Made by a program: the position numbers and the translations under genes. Below are positions 29,421 to 39,688 of a DNA stretch of 64,000 bases, in pieces. Below the pieces are notes generated by a model. The model worked only from the letters and a program-made list of their open reading frames with translations. It did no database searches and was not told the DNA's origin. The stretch's first letter is position 1. Each line of letters starts with the position of its first letter. The stretch is from the NCBI RefSeq assembly GCF_021117295.1, contig NZ_CP088247.1:2619001-2683000 (forward strand), written 5' to 3'. This DNA is from Methylorubrum sp. B1-46 (GTDB taxonomy: Bacteria; Pseudomonadota; Alphaproteobacteria; Rhizobiales; Beijerinckiaceae).

Positions 29421-30339
29421 AGCCGCCGTCCGACTTTGATCGGGCGGCGGCCGCGTTTGACCCCGACATCGTCGGCGTCTCGGCCGATCTCTGGTCGCTG
29501 CCCTTCCTCTGCCTTGTGGCCGGGCTGATCAAGGCGGACGATCCGGCCCGGCTCGTCGTCTTCGGCGGTCCCTCGGCGCGACCGGTCATGTTCGCGCGCC
29601 TGCCCTTCCTCGCGGCGGATGACATCGACGTCCTCGTCATCAGCGAGGGCGAGGAGACCTTCCTGGAACTCGTGACGCTCGAACACTGCACGCCGTCGGC
29701 GCTCCGCGCGGCATTGTCGTCTGCGACGGCGAGACCCCGCGGCGCGACCGCTCGCCGATCTTGACAGCCTCGCCTCGCCCTACGCGCTGAACCTCGTGCA
29801 GCACGGCGGCCTGGGCGTGCTCCAGACCTATCGGGGCTGTGCTCGCTCTGCGAGGTCTACCCGGCGGCGGTGCGCCGGGAGCATCTCGATTTCCTGGCCA
29901 CCGTCAGCAACGCCAATGCCGGCATCGGCCTGCAAAGATTTTGATAACGCGGTGCTGGCCCATGTCGACCGTACTTACGACGAGCGGCGCTTCGACGAGA
30001 CCTTTGCGAAGCTCGACGCGGCGGCGAGCCTCGCCGTCGAGATCATTCTGGGGCTCCCCCAGCGACAATCCCGAAACCTTCCGCCGCAACTTCGAGCGGG
30101 CGCGGCGGCTGCCCTGCGCGCTCCGGGTCTATCACTGCGTCGTGCTGCTGTCGGGGCTGATGGTGCGCTCGCCGTCCGAGCACCGCCTCGACGACGACCC
30201 CGTCTCCCTGAAGATGATCTCCTGCACCGGCTGGAGCGAGACTGCCCTCGCGGCGGAGTGCGGCTTCCTCAGCCGGCAGGTCTCGCTCCAGGGCGGGCGC
30301 GCGGGCGAGTTCTTCTGGACCTTCCCGCCGCCCCGTTGA
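29421..30339 (+). pseudogene. Decayed B12-binding radical SAM protein
   Basis: Pieces of one protein appear in successive frames. A cobalamin-binding-type N-terminal segment (FDPDIVGVSADLWSLP ... FGGPSARPVMF ... ISEGEETFLEL) runs from about 29436. After frame changes, ASPYALNLVQHGGLG and TYRGC follow (29770-29840), then EVYPAAVRREHLDFL, then FDNAVLAHVDRTYDERRF (29940 on), then NPETFRRNFERARRLP to a terminal FFWTFPPPR and TGA at 30337-30339. At least four frameshifts are needed. The stretch after TYRGC that should carry the rest of the CxxxCxxC iron-sulfur motif and the first barrel strands is missing, so the product cannot be an active radical SAM enzyme. The N-terminus is also absent next to the end of the giant gene. 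The gene converges on the oxidase gene, six bases away. Confidence 0.85.
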
Positions 30340-30345
30340 TGGGCG

Positions 30346-31800
30346 TCAGCTCACCTCGAAGCTCGTCCACAGTCCGGTGTCGAACCGCTCCAGCACGGTC
30401 CCGCTGAGCAGCCAGCGCCCAGGATTGTCGGCTACGAAGGCGATCTGGGCGCTTTTGCCGTCCGGGATCTGCACGGTGTCGAGCCAGTAGGGCTCCCAGC
30501 CGTCGTCGAGCTGGTGCAGCAGGCGGAAGACGTGACCGTGCAGGTGCAGGCTCTGGATGAAGCTGGTGTCGTTTCGGATCGCCAGCACCACGACGCCGCC
30601 GCGCTTGACCGAGAACAGGGGCGCCGCCCCTGCTGTGCCGCTCGCCCCATTGATTTGCCAGACTCGTACCGGATCGCCGGAATAGGGCGTCTCGGTGCCG
30701 GGTTTGGACTTGTCCGGCCGCACGCCGCCCGTCAGCACGAGGTCGCGCCGCAGGGCATTCTGCAGGCGGATCTCGGCGGGCAGGCGTTTGTTCTCCGGGA
30801 TCGAGCCGATCGCCGCGCGGCCGGCCTGCGGCACCGGCTCGCCGGAGGCGGTGAGAGTCGCCAGTGGCAGACCCTGGCCGATCAGAGCGGTGATCGCGCC
30901 GGCCGGCCCGGCTTGTGTGGGAAGGTCGAGGAGGAGGTCGTAGCGCGTGCCCGGCGCCAGCGGCAACGTCGCCTTCAGCGGCTCGAACGTGTCGGTGGGC
31001 TGCCCATCCACCGCCGCGACATAGGCTCTCACGCCGTCGAAGCGGATGCGCATGCCGCGCGCGTTGCAGGCATTGGCGAGCCGCAGGCGCAGGCGGCTGC
31101 CGGGCCGTGCCTCGAGGCTGAGCGGAATCGGCTTTCCGTTGAGGGTGACCACGCTTCCCAGTCGCCCGGCCGCGGCAGCGAAGGCGACCTGCCCGAAGGG
31201 TTGGAGCGCGCCGGCCTCGTCGAGCCGCCAATCCTGTAGCAGCAGCGCGAAGTCTCCATCGACTGCGGGCGGGGAGGGCTCCTCCACGATCAGCAGGCCG
31301 GCGATGCCCCGACCCGAGGGCTCGCTCGACCCGCCAACCACGAGCGGTCGGATCAGGAAGGTGCCGGCATCGGGCGGCGTGAAATCGTAGGTGAAGCCTT
31401 CGCCCGGCTTGATCGGCTCCTGCGTGACGCCGCCGACGCCGTCCATGGCGTTGCGGGTGCGCACCCCGTGCCAGTGCAGCGACAGCGGCTTGTCGGTCCC
31501 GTTCTCGACGCGCAGGCGCAGCGGCTCGCCGAGCTTGATCCGCAGGATCGGTGCCGCCTCCTCGCCGAGCCGCCACACCGCTGTCTCCGACGCAGGCTCC
31601 GGTTTCAGGCGGAGCTTGGCGGGGGCTGCCTTGAGGGGTCTCGGCTCCGACGGCGGGGCCTTGCCGGTGGGTGCCTTTTCGGCCGGGGTTTGTGCTCCGG
31701 CGGAGGTCGACATCAGTGCGAGGGCGGCGCTGCCGGCGAGCAGGCCGCGTCGCGAAAAGGATCCCGGCTCGGGCTGGGCCATCGGGTCGGGCTTTCGCAT
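30346..31800 (-). CDS. Tat-exported multicopper-oxidase-like protein with degenerate copper sites
   Basis: 484 residues. The N-terminus has a twin-arginine signal (SRRGLLAG, residues 16-23) followed by a hydrophobic stretch and an AGAQ cleavage-like site, then a Pro/Lys-rich linker. Cupredoxin motifs: HWHG at 109-112 is intact and HLHGH at about 419-423 is intact. The second motif (normally WYHxH) reads FLIRP at 148-152. The fourth (normally HCHxxxHxxxGM/L) reads SGTVLERFDTGL near 466-477. Roughly half of the type 1/2/3 copper ligands are therefore missing. The overall fold, including FTPPDAGTF, RGIAGLLIVEE and ADNPGRWLL, is kept without frameshifts, so it looks like a maintained but non-classical protein. 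A second in-frame ATG lies six codons in. It is divergent from tRNA-Leu. Confidence 0.85.
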   Translation of the reverse strand: MRKPDPMAQPEPGSFSRRGLLAGSAALALMSTSAGAQTPAEKAPTGKAPPSEPRPLKAAPAKLRLKPEPASETAVWRLGEEAAPILRIKLGEPLRLRVENGTDKPLSLHWHGVRTRNAMDGVGGVTQEPIKPGEGFTYDFTPPDAGTFLIRPLVVGGSSEPSGRGIAGLLIVEEPSPPAVDGDFALLLQDWRLDEAGALQPFGQVAFAAAAGRLGSVVTLNGKPIPLSLEARPGSRLRLRLANACNARGMRIRFDGVRAYVAAVDGQPTDTFEPLKATLPLAPGTRYDLLLDLPTQAGPAGAITALIGQGLPLATLTASGEPVPQAGRAAIGSIPENKRLPAEIRLQNALRRDLVLTGGVRPDKSKPGTETPYSGDPVRVWQINGASGTAGAAPLFSVKRGGVVVLAIRNDTSFIQSLHLHGHVFRLLHQLDDGWEPYWLDTVQIPDGKSAQIAFVADNPGRWLLSGTVLERFDTGLWTSFEVS

Positions 31801-31885
31801 AGCGTCTCGCGTCGTCGCTGGATCGGAAAGGGGTTGTAGACAGGCGGCGCCCGCCCCGCCACCGGCAAACCCTTCCGCAAGTTTT

Positions 31886-31916
31886 TTGCTGCGGCTTTGG
31901 GCGCGCGTGCTATAGA
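31886..31916 (+). promoter_or_regulatory. Candidate sigma-70 promoter for tRNA-Leu
   Basis: TATAGA at 31911-31916 lies 46 bases before the tRNA. A weak -35 candidate, TTGCTG at 31886-31891, gives a long 19-base spacer. The -10 is convincing; the -35 is not. Confidence 0.5.
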
Positions 31917-31962
31917 CGCCCGCTTCGACGGCCCGGTATCCGGGCTCGTGTCGATGGCGCTC

Positions 31963-32047
31963 GCGGGCGTGGCGGAACTGGTAGACGCGCTGGATTTAGG
32001 TTCCAGTGTCGCAAGACGTGGGGGTTCGAGCCCCTCCGCCCGCACCA
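31963..32047 (+). tRNA. tRNA-Leu (UAG)
   Basis: An 85-nt cloverleaf with encoded CCA. The acceptor arms GCGGGCG (31963-31969) and CGCCCGC (32037-32043) pair perfectly. The anticodon stem CTGGA/TCCAG frames the loop TTTAGGT with anticodon TAG at 31997-31999. The long variable arm expected of a class II tRNA and the GGTTCGAGCCC T-arm are present. Confidence 0.97.
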
Positions 32048-32160
32048 AGTCCGTACGGGGTCGGCGCCGGGACCGAATCGGTTCCCGCCGGGACCTCTCC
32101 CATGGCGCAGCGGCACGCGAAGACGAGATTGCGGTTTTAGACAAAAGCGGACGAACGACG

Positions 32161-33585
32161 ATGCAGGTGACCGAGACGACCTCCGAGGGGCTGAAGCGCG
32201 AGTTTCAGGTGCTCCTCCCCGCGACCGAGCTTGAGGATCGCCTCAACACCGAGCTCTCGAACATCAAGGGCAAGGTCCAGATCAAGGGCTTCCGCCCCGG
32301 CAAGGTGCCGGTCGCGCACCTGCGCAAGGTCTACGGCAAGTCCGTGATGGCCGACGTGCTGCAGAACGCCGTCAACGAGGCGAACCAGCAGATCGTCGCC
32401 GACAAGGGCCTGCGCCTCGCCCTCGAGCCGCAGATCGAGTTCCCGAAGGACGAAGAGCAGAACATTATCGAGCGCGCGCTCGACGCCAAGGGCGACCTCG
32501 CCTTCAAGGTGAAGCTCGAAGTGCTGCCGAGCTTCGAGCTCGCCGACCTCTCGGACGTCTCGATCAAGAAGCTCGTGCTCAAGCCCTCTGATGAGGAGAT
32601 CAACGAGACGCTGGAGCGCATGGCCAAGGACAGCCGCTCCTTCGAGCCCCGCGAGGAGGGCGCAGAGGCGCAATCCGGCGACCGCGTCACCATCGACTTC
32701 GTCGGCCGTATCGACGGCACCGAGTTCGAGGGCGGCAAGGGCGAGGATGTCGATCTGGAACTCGGCTCCAACACCTTCATCCCCGGCTTCGAGGACCAGC
32801 TCGTCGGCGCCAAGGTCGGCGACTCGCGTCTCGTGAAGGTCGCCTTCCCGGCCGATTACCAGGCCGAGCAGCTCGCCGGTAAGGACGCCGAGTTCGACGT
32901 GACCGTGAAGGCGGTCGCCGCCCCCGGCGAGACCAAGATCGACGACGAGCTCGCCAAGCGCTTCGGCATGGACGACCTGGAGAAGCTGAAGGAGGCCGTC
33001 TCCAAGGCCGTCGGCGCCGATTACGAGGCTCAGTCCCGGCGCAAGCTCAAGAAGGAGCTGCTCGACGCGCTCGACGGCAAGTACGCCTTCGACCTGCCCC
33101 CGAGCCTCGTCCACCAGGAGTTCGCCGCCGTGTGGGCGCAGGTCGAGCAGGACCTGAAGAACCGCGGCAAGACCTTCGAGGACGAGGGCACCACCGAGGA
33201 GGCCTCCCAGGCGGAGTACCGCAAGATCGCCGAGCGGCGCGTCCGCCTCGGTCTGGTGCTTGCGCAAGTCGGCGAGACCGCCGATATCAAGGTCTCGGAT
33301 GACGAGGTCAATCAGGCTCTGTTCGCCCGGATCCGGCAGTTCCCGGGCCAGGAGAAGCAGGTCTACGACTTCTACCGCAACAATCCGCAGGCGCTCGCCG
33401 AGCTTCGCGCGCCGCTGTTCGAGGAGAAGGTCGTCGACCACGTCCTCGGTCAGGTCCAGGTCGTCGAGGAACCCGTCTCCAAGGAGGCGCTCTTCGCCGA
33501 AGACGACGAGGCCGATGCGGCTTCGACGGACGAGAAGCCGAGCGAGTCCAGCAACGAGGCGGCGGCCGATAAGGCTGCCGGCTGA
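32161..33585 (+). CDS. tig: Trigger factor, ribosome-bound chaperone and prolyl isomerase
   Basis: 474 residues. Trigger factor docks at the ribosomal exit tunnel through L23 and holds nascent chains; its middle FKBP domain isomerises X-Pro bonds. The ribosome-binding signature GFRPGKVP is at residues 43-50. The FKBP-like part ([20 protein letters not shown]) starts near residue 172. The C-terminal helical substrate cradle ends in an acidic, low-complexity tail rich in Glu, Asp and Ala. The ATG at 32161 is chosen because the protein family begins here; the open frame extends further left through the tRNA, which is not coding. It precedes clpP and clpX on the same strand, a common alphaproteobacterial order. 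Confidence 0.97.
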   Translation: MQVTETTSEGLKREFQVLLPATELEDRLNTELSNIKGKVQIKGFRPGKVPVAHLRKVYGKSVMADVLQNAVNEANQQIVADKGLRLALEPQIEFPKDEEQNIIERALDAKGDLAFKVKLEVLPSFELADLSDVSIKKLVLKPSDEEINETLERMAKDSRSFEPREEGAEAQSGDRVTIDFVGRIDGTEFEGGKGEDVDLELGSNTFIPGFEDQLVGAKVGDSRLVKVAFPADYQAEQLAGKDAEFDVTVKAVAAPGETKIDDELAKRFGMDDLEKLKEAVSKAVGADYEAQSRRKLKKELLDALDGKYAFDLPPSLVHQEFAAVWAQVEQDLKNRGKTFEDEGTTEEASQAEYRKIAERRVRLGLVLAQVGETADIKVSDDEVNQALFARIRQFPGQEKQVYDFYRNNPQALAELRAPLFEEKVVDHVLGQVQVVEEPVSKEALFAEDDEADAASTDEKPSESSNEAAADKAAG

Positions 33586-33669
33586 TCGCCGACCCACCGG
33601 CTCCGCGGCGGGCGGCGGTCTCGAGAGAGATCAGGCGGCGTTAACGGCTGCCATGTTCGCTGTAACCAA

Positions 33670-33699
33670 CCGGCCCCGAGCGATTCGCTCCGGGGCCGG
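33670..33699 (+). terminator. Strong hairpin between tig and clpP (no U tract)
   Basis: CCGGCCCCGAGCG (33670-33682) pairs with CGCTCCGGGGCCGG (33686-33699) over 13 bp with one bulged C. No run of T follows. It ends 21 bases before the clpP ATG and just ahead of its GAGGG ribosome-binding site, so it may end or trim the tig transcript or protect the 5' end of the clpP mRNA. Confidence 0.5.
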
Positions 33700-33720
33700 A
33701 CTCCGGAGCCGAGGGCTGAT

Positions 33721-34347
33721 ATGAGAGATCCGGTCGACTACTTCCACAATTCGCTCGTGCCCATGGTGGTCGAGCAGTCGAGCCGCGGCGAGCGCGCCTT
33801 CGACATCTATTCCCGGCTCCTGCGCGAGCGGATCATCTTCCTGACCGGCCCCGTCGAGGACCAGGGCGCGTCGCTGATCGTCGCCCAGCTCCTGTTCCTG
33901 GAGGCCGAGAACCCGAAGAAGGAAATCTCCTTCTACATCAACTCGCCCGGCGGTGTGGTGACGTCGGGTCTGTCGATCTACGACACGATGCAGTTCATCC
34001 GCTGCCCCGTCACGACGCTCTGCGTCGGTCAGGCCGCCTCGATGGGCTCGCTCCTGCTCACCGCTGGCGAGCCCGGCCACCGTTTCGCCCTGCCGAACGC
34101 CCGGATCATGGTCCACCAGCCCTCCGGCGGCTTCCAGGGCCAGGCCACGGATATCCTGATCCATGCCCGCGAGATCGAAGCCCTGAAGAAGCGGCTCAAC
34201 GAGATCTACGTGAAGCACACGGGCCGCGACTACGAGACGATCCATCAGGCGCTCGAGCGCGACAACTTCATGACCGCCGACGCGGCCAAGGAGTTTGGCC
34301 TGATCGACGACATCCTGCACAAGCGCCCGGAGCCGGCTGCCGCCTGA
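33721..34347 (+). CDS. clpP: ATP-dependent Clp protease proteolytic subunit ClpP
   Basis: 208 residues, the normal length. ClpP forms the double-heptamer serine protease chamber fed by ClpX or ClpA. The catalytic triad is complete: Ser107 in GQAASMGS, His132 in MVHQPSGG and Asp181 in ERDNFM, each offset by nine from the E. coli numbering I recall (98/123/172). A GAGGG ribosome-binding site lies five bases before the ATG. It lies between tig and clpX. A short N-terminal extension may be a cleaved propeptide, as in E. coli. Confidence 0.98.
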   Translation: MRDPVDYFHNSLVPMVVEQSSRGERAFDIYSRLLRERIIFLTGPVEDQGASLIVAQLLFLEAENPKKEISFYINSPGGVVTSGLSIYDTMQFIRCPVTTLCVGQAASMGSLLLTAGEPGHRFALPNARIMVHQPSGGFQGQATDILIHAREIEALKKRLNEIYVKHTGRDYETIHQALERDNFMTADAAKEFGLIDDILHKRPEPAAA

Positions 34348-34462
34348 CCGGGAACCGGCGGCGCGCAGGGTGCGCTATCCCGACCATGTCGGGGCATGCG
34401 TCTTTTGGGCGCCCGTCCCGGTCCCTAGGCCGGTTGATCCCGAGCCGGCTGCATGATTGCAT

Positions 34463-34542
34463 CGGGATTCAGAGTGCCTCAATCCCGACGCATCCGCCCT
34501 GTGTGACTGTTTCTTTAGGCGGATGCGCTTACATCGTATGAT
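34463..34542 (+). promoter_or_regulatory. Two inverted repeats and a -10-like box before clpX
   Basis: CGGGATT (34463-34469) pairs with AATCCCG (34481-34487). GCATCCGCC (34490-34498) pairs with GGCGGATGC (34518-34526). A TATGAT box follows at 34537-34542, about 50 bases before the clpX ATG, and no good -35 is visible. The second repeat overlaps where a -35 would sit, so an operator is possible. Confidence 0.4.
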
Positions 34543-34593
34543 CGACGCGCGTGCCCTCCTGGCTGGGGCCGCGCCTGCGAACCGGAGACCGAT

Positions 34594-35865
<1,272 letters not shown>

Positions 35866-35877
35866 TCGGCAAACCTC

Positions 35878-35916
35878 GAGGGCCGCACGGTTTTGAGCCG
35901 GCGGCCCTCTTTCGTT
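35878..35916 (+). terminator. Rho-independent terminator of clpX
   Basis: A perfect 9-bp stem, GAGGGCCGC (35878-35886) with GCGGCCCTC (35901-35909), is followed by TTTCGTT, 12 bases after the clpX stop. Confidence 0.8.
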
Positions 35917-35931
35917 CCGGGGGGCAGCGCG

Positions 35932-35960
35932 CTTGAAAGCGCCTTCCGCAACGACCATTT
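35932..35960 (+). promoter_or_regulatory. Candidate heat-shock (sigma-32/RpoH) promoter for lon
   Basis: CTTGAAA at 35932-35938 and CCATTT at 35955-35960 with a 16-base spacer fit the general RpoH pattern (CTTGAAA then CCCAT-like). lon is a classic heat-shock gene. The leader to the chosen lon start would be about 170 bases. Confidence 0.5.
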
Positions 35961-36132
35961 CAGGCTCAACGCAGCGCCCTACGCTTCACTCTCCCGAAAG
36001 GTCGGGCCTGCGCCACCAGCCGCAAACTGATTATCCGCTTCCGACCCTTCGCGGCCCGGTCGGCACCTGGCAGGATGCTTGCTCTCCAACGAGGAGCGAA
36101 TGCCCGGCGTCAACAGATCAAGGGAAGACCCT

Positions 36133-38556
36133 ATGACCCAGTCGAAATCGCGCCAGCCGGTCGTTCCCGGTTCGACGGGCTCTTACGCCGTCCTGCCGCT
36201 GCGCGACATCGTCGTGTTTCCGCACATGATCGTGCCCCTCTTCGTGGGCCGCGAGAAGTCGATCCGCGCGCTTGAGGAGGCGGTGCGCTCGGACCGGCAC
36301 ATCCTGCTCGCGACGCAGATCAACGCCAGTGACGACGATCCGGCCACTGATGCCATCTACACGATCGGCACGCTCGCCTCCGTGCTGCAGCTCCTCAAGC
36401 TGCCCGACGGCACCGTGAAGGTGCTGGTCGAGGGCGCCGGTCGCGCGCAGATCGAGGAGTTCGTCCGCTCCGACGAATACTACGAGGCGCGTGCCCTCAC
36501 GCTCGCCGACGACCTCGGCGACCGCGTCGAGGCGGAGGCGCTCGCCCGCTCGGTCATCTCCGAGTTCGAGAACTACGTTAAGCTCAACAAGAAGATCTCG
36601 CCCGAGGTCGTCTCCGCCGTCACGCAGATCGACGAGCCGTCCAAGCTCGCCGACACCGTCGGCTCGCACCTCGCGGTCAAGATCGCCGACAAGCAGGCGA
36701 TCCTCGAGATCCCCACGGTGGCGCAGCGCCTGGAGCGCGTGCTGTCGCTGATGGAGAGCGAGATCTCCGTTCTGCAGGTGGAAAAGCGCATCCGGACCCG
36801 CGTCAAGCGGCAGATGGAGAAGACCCAGCGCGAGTACTACCTCAACGAGCAGATGAAGGCGATCCAGAAGGAGCTCGGCGATTCCGAAGACGGTCGCGAC
36901 GAGCTGGCCGAGCTGGAAGAAAAGATCGAGAAGACCAAGCTGACGAAGGAGGCCCGCGACAAGGCCACCGCGGAGCTGAAGAAGCTGCGTCAGATGTCGC
37001 CGATGTCGGCCGAGGCCACGGTCGTGCGCAACTACCTCGACTGGATGCTCGGCATCCCGTGGGGCAAGCGCTCGAAGATCAAGAAGGACCTGCTCGGCGC
37101 GCAAGCGATCCTCGACTCGGATCACTTCGGCCTCGACAAGGTCAAGGACCGGATTGTCGAGTACCTCGCCGTGCAGCAGCGGGCGAACAAGCTCACCGGC
37201 CCGATCCTCTGCCTCGTCGGTCCCCCCGGCGTCGGCAAGACCTCGCTCGGCAAGTCGATCGCCAAGGCCACGGGCCGCGAATTCGTCCGCATGTCGCTCG
37301 GCGGCGTGCGTGACGAGGCCGAGATCCGCGGTCACCGCCGGACCTATATCGGCTCGATGCCCGGCAAGATCGTTCAGTCGATGCGCAAGGCCAAGACCTC
37401 GAACCCGCTCATCCTGCTCGACGAGATCGACAAGATGGGCATGGACTTCCGCGGCGATCCGTCGGCGGCGCTCCTCGAGGTGCTGGATCCGGAGCAGAAC
37501 GCGACCTTCAACGACCATTACCTCGAGGTCGATTACGACCTGTCGAACGTGATGTTCGTGACGACCGCGAACACGCTCAACATCCCCGGCCCGCTCATGG
37601 ACCGGATGGAGGTGATCCGTATCGCCGGCTACACCGAAGAGGAGAAGCTGCAGATCGCTCGCCGCCACCTGATCCCCGAGGCGGTCAAGAAGCACGGGCT
37701 CGGCCCCGACGAGTGGTCGATCACCGACGACGGCCTGATGATGCTCATCCGCCGCTACACGCGGGAGGCGGGCGTCCGCAACCTGGAGCGCGAGATCTCC
37801 AACCTGATCCGCAAGGCGGTGAAGGAGATCCTGATCACCAAGGTGAAGCAGGTCGAGGCCAACCCCGAGACGCTGCCGGAATTCCTCGGCCCGCCGAAGT
37901 TCCGCTACGGCGAGATCGACGCGGACGATCAGGTCGGCGTCGTCACGGGTCTGGCCTGGACCGAGGTCGGCGGCGAGCTGCTGACGATCGAGGGTGTCAT
38001 GATGCCCGGTAAGGGCAAGATGACGGTCACGGGCAACCTGCGCGACGTGATGAAGGAGTCGATCTCGGCGGCGGCGAGCTATGTCCGCTCGCGGGCCATC
38101 GACTTCGGCATCGAGCCGCCGCTGTTCGAGCGTCGGGACATCCACGTCCACGTTCCCGAGGGGGCGACCCCGAAGGACGGGCCGTCGGCGGGCATCGCCA
38201 TGGCCACCGCCATCATCTCGACGCTCACCGGCATCCCGGTGCGCCGTGACGTGGCGATGACCGGTGAGGTGACCCTGCGCGGTCGCGTCCTGCCGATCGG
38301 CGGCCTGAAGGAGAAGCTGCTTGCCGCGCTTCGCGGTGGCATCAAGACGGTGCTGATCCCGGAGGAGAACGCCAAGGACATCGCCGAGGTGCCCGACAGC
38401 GTGAAGAACGGCCTCGAGATCGTGCCCGTCTCGCGGATGGATCAGGTGCTGCAGCACGCCCTCGTGCGCCAGCCCGAGCCCATCGAATGGGACGAGCCGC
38501 TCCCGGCCAAGGCGCCGAAGCGGGACGAGGACGGTGCGGCGGTCATCGCCCACTAA
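36133..38556 (+). CDS. lon: ATP-dependent Lon protease
   Basis: 807 residues. Lon is a hexameric AAA+ serine protease that degrades damaged and regulatory proteins. The N-terminal substrate-binding domain starts at [12 protein letters not shown]. Walker A GPPGVGKT is at 363-370. The catalytic dyad is Ser685 in DGPSAG and Lys728 in GGLKEK, equivalent to E. coli 679/722 with a constant offset of six. The ATG at 36133 is preferred over the one 18 codons upstream (36079) because GGGAAG sits about seven bases before it and the family begins here. It stands apart from clpX, with its own candidate heat-shock promoter and a strong terminator. Confidence 0.97.
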   Translation: MTQSKSRQPVVPGSTGSYAVLPLRDIVVFPHMIVPLFVGREKSIRALEEAVRSDRHILLATQINASDDDPATDAIYTIGTLASVLQLLKLPDGTVKVLVEGAGRAQIEEFVRSDEYYEARALTLADDLGDRVEAEALARSVISEFENYVKLNKKISPEVVSAVTQIDEPSKLADTVGSHLAVKIADKQAILEIPTVAQRLERVLSLMESEISVLQVEKRIRTRVKRQMEKTQREYYLNEQMKAIQKELGDSEDGRDELAELEEKIEKTKLTKEARDKATAELKKLRQMSPMSAEATVVRNYLDWMLGIPWGKRSKIKKDLLGAQAILDSDHFGLDKVKDRIVEYLAVQQRANKLTGPILCLVGPPGVGKTSLGKSIAKATGREFVRMSLGGVRDEAEIRGHRRTYIGSMPGKIVQSMRKAKTSNPLILLDEIDKMGMDFRGDPSAALLEVLDPEQNATFNDHYLEVDYDLSNVMFVTTANTLNIPGPLMDRMEVIRIAGYTEEEKLQIARRHLIPEAVKKHGLGPDEWSITDDGLMMLIRRYTREAGVRNLEREISNLIRKAVKEILITKVKQVEANPETLPEFLGPPKFRYGEIDADDQVGVVTGLAWTEVGGELLTIEGVMMPGKGKMTVTGNLRDVMKESISAAASYVRSRAIDFGIEPPLFERRDIHVHVPEGATPKDGPSAGIAMATAIISTLTGIPVRRDVAMTGEVTLRGRVLPIGGLKEKLLAALRGGIKTVLIPEENAKDIAEVPDSVKNGLEIVPVSRMDQVLQHALVRQPEPIEWDEPLPAKAPKRDEDGAAVIAH

Positions 38557-38580
38557 TCCAGCGACCCACGCAATGAGTGA

Positions 38581-38613
38581 AGCCCCCGGAGCCACGCTTC
38601 GGGGGCTTTTTTC
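38581..38613 (+). terminator. Rho-independent terminator of lon
   Basis: AGCCCCCG (38581-38588) pairs with CGGGGGCT (38600-38607) and is followed by a run of six T, 24 bases after the lon stop. Confidence 0.92.
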
Positions 38614-38688
38614 GTCGGCGGGGGAGGGGAGGCCGTGGGGCGGACTTGCGCAGGCGCGTTGGCTTTCGTAACGCTGCGCGGCCGGAGC

Positions 38689-38764
38689 GGGCGGTTAGCT
38701 CAGTTGGTAGAGCGTCTCCTTTACACGGAGAGGGTCGGGGGTTCGAGTCCCTCACCGCCCACCA
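38689..38764 (+). tRNA. tRNA-Val (UAC)
   Basis: A 76-nt cloverleaf with encoded CCA. GGGCGGT pairs with ACCGCCC. The anticodon stem TCTCC/GGAGA encloses TTTACAC, with anticodon TAC at 38722-38724. The D-arm (AGCTCAGTTGGTAGAGC) and T-arm (GGTTCGAGTCC) are standard. Confidence 0.97.
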
Positions 38765-38853
38765 ATTATTACAATGACCTAGCGACGGTGCTGCTTACCA
38801 TAGACGTTCGCTAGTAAGCACATGGTAGGCGCCAGGGGCAAAACGGACCGAAA

Positions 38854-39120
38854 ATGCCGGACCCCAATCCCACCGTCGGCGAACTCTTCAAGGCCAAGGC
38901 CGTCGCCGACGATGAGGTGAACGCGGCCGTCGATGCGTTCCTCGCCAATCCGGCAACCGGCGTGGTTCCGCTCGCGAATGGCTGTCGAATCAACGTCGCT
39001 GAGGCGGTGGAAGCGCACCCATTCGCGCGAGCTACTCTATCAGGCGAGAAGCCAACGCCTTCTCGTAAGAGAAAAGCAGTTCGGGCGGCGATCCTGCTGG
39101 CGCGGGCGCAGGAAGCCTAA
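38854..39120 (+). CDS. Small hypothetical protein
   Basis: 88 residues starting MPDPNPTVGELF. I recognise no family. It has a mixed, soluble-looking composition with an acidic N-terminal half and a basic C-terminus (PSRKRKAVRAA), and no signal peptide or membrane segment. An ACGGA sequence lies upstream of the ATG as a weak ribosome-binding site. It follows tRNA-Val directly, a typical place for acquired DNA. A competing minus-strand frame over the same bases has less natural composition. Confidence 0.5.
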   Translation: MPDPNPTVGELFKAKAVADDEVNAAVDAFLANPATGVVPLANGCRINVAEAVEAHPFARATLSGEKPTPSRKRKAVRAAILLARAQEA

Positions 39121-39194
39121 GAGCGGTCGGCCGGCAAGGCTGAGGTAACCAAGCACGCCTATGCCGACGGCTCCTTCTTCAGTCGGCAGCCGTG

Positions 39195-39566
39195 ATGCTC
39201 CTTCCCGAACTCGCGTCCGATCCGCTTCCGCCGCAAGCCGCCGAGTGGCGCAAGGCTTTCGGCACCCTCCGTCCCACCAGCCCACCGTGCCGCTACGTCA
39301 GCGCGACCACCTGGGCCAACATCCACGAGGCCTGCACCGACTTCATCGAGCGCTTCGGCGCCGAGGCCGTCCGCTTAGGCTGGACAGCGCCCGAGCTTTT
39401 CGGCGTTCATCCGGAGCACGGGCTGCTGCGAGTCGATTGGTGCGGGGTGATGATGATTGGCGGACGCAAGGCGGTCGGCATCGAGGCGGACCGGGTCCCG
39501 TTCGGCAACCTGACCGGCTACCGGAATGTGCCTGGGGCGCCGGTCGGGATCCCGATCTGGGAGTTT
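39195..39566 (+). pseudogene. Hypothetical protein cut at its 3' end by the IS21 element
   Basis: About 124 host-encoded residues run up to VGIPIWEF, after which the frame runs into the left inverted repeat of the insertion sequence and continues to 39686 with IS-encoded residues. The protein contains ELFGVHPEHGLLRVDWCGVMMI and a Trp/Arg-rich middle, a style I associate with short uncharacterised Methylobacterium proteins. The function is unknown. The natural end was probably only a few codons further on, so the product may still be largely intact. GTG at 39192 is an alternative start. Confidence 0.6.
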
Positions 39567-39688
39567 TGTAAAGGGCGGACCAATTTTAGGCCGCCGTGGC
39601 GGAGTAAAACCAGGCCACGGACTGCGGACAGCCTGAACGATGAAGGGGCCCGATCGGGCCTCTTCATCGTTTGTCGCGGATCGTGAGG

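Noticed and set aside
27539..29686. 715-codon minus-strand frame over the 3' end of the giant gene and the pseudogene
   Set aside because: Composition typical of antisense GC-rich DNA, no domain, and it overlaps the clear sense coding region.
29372..30340. Several short plus-strand frames read as separate small genes
   Set aside because: Their fragments line up in order as one frameshifted radical SAM protein.
38779..39018. Minus-strand 79-codon frame opposite the small hypothetical gene after tRNA-Val
   Set aside because: No ribosome-binding site seen and less natural composition than the plus-strand frame.
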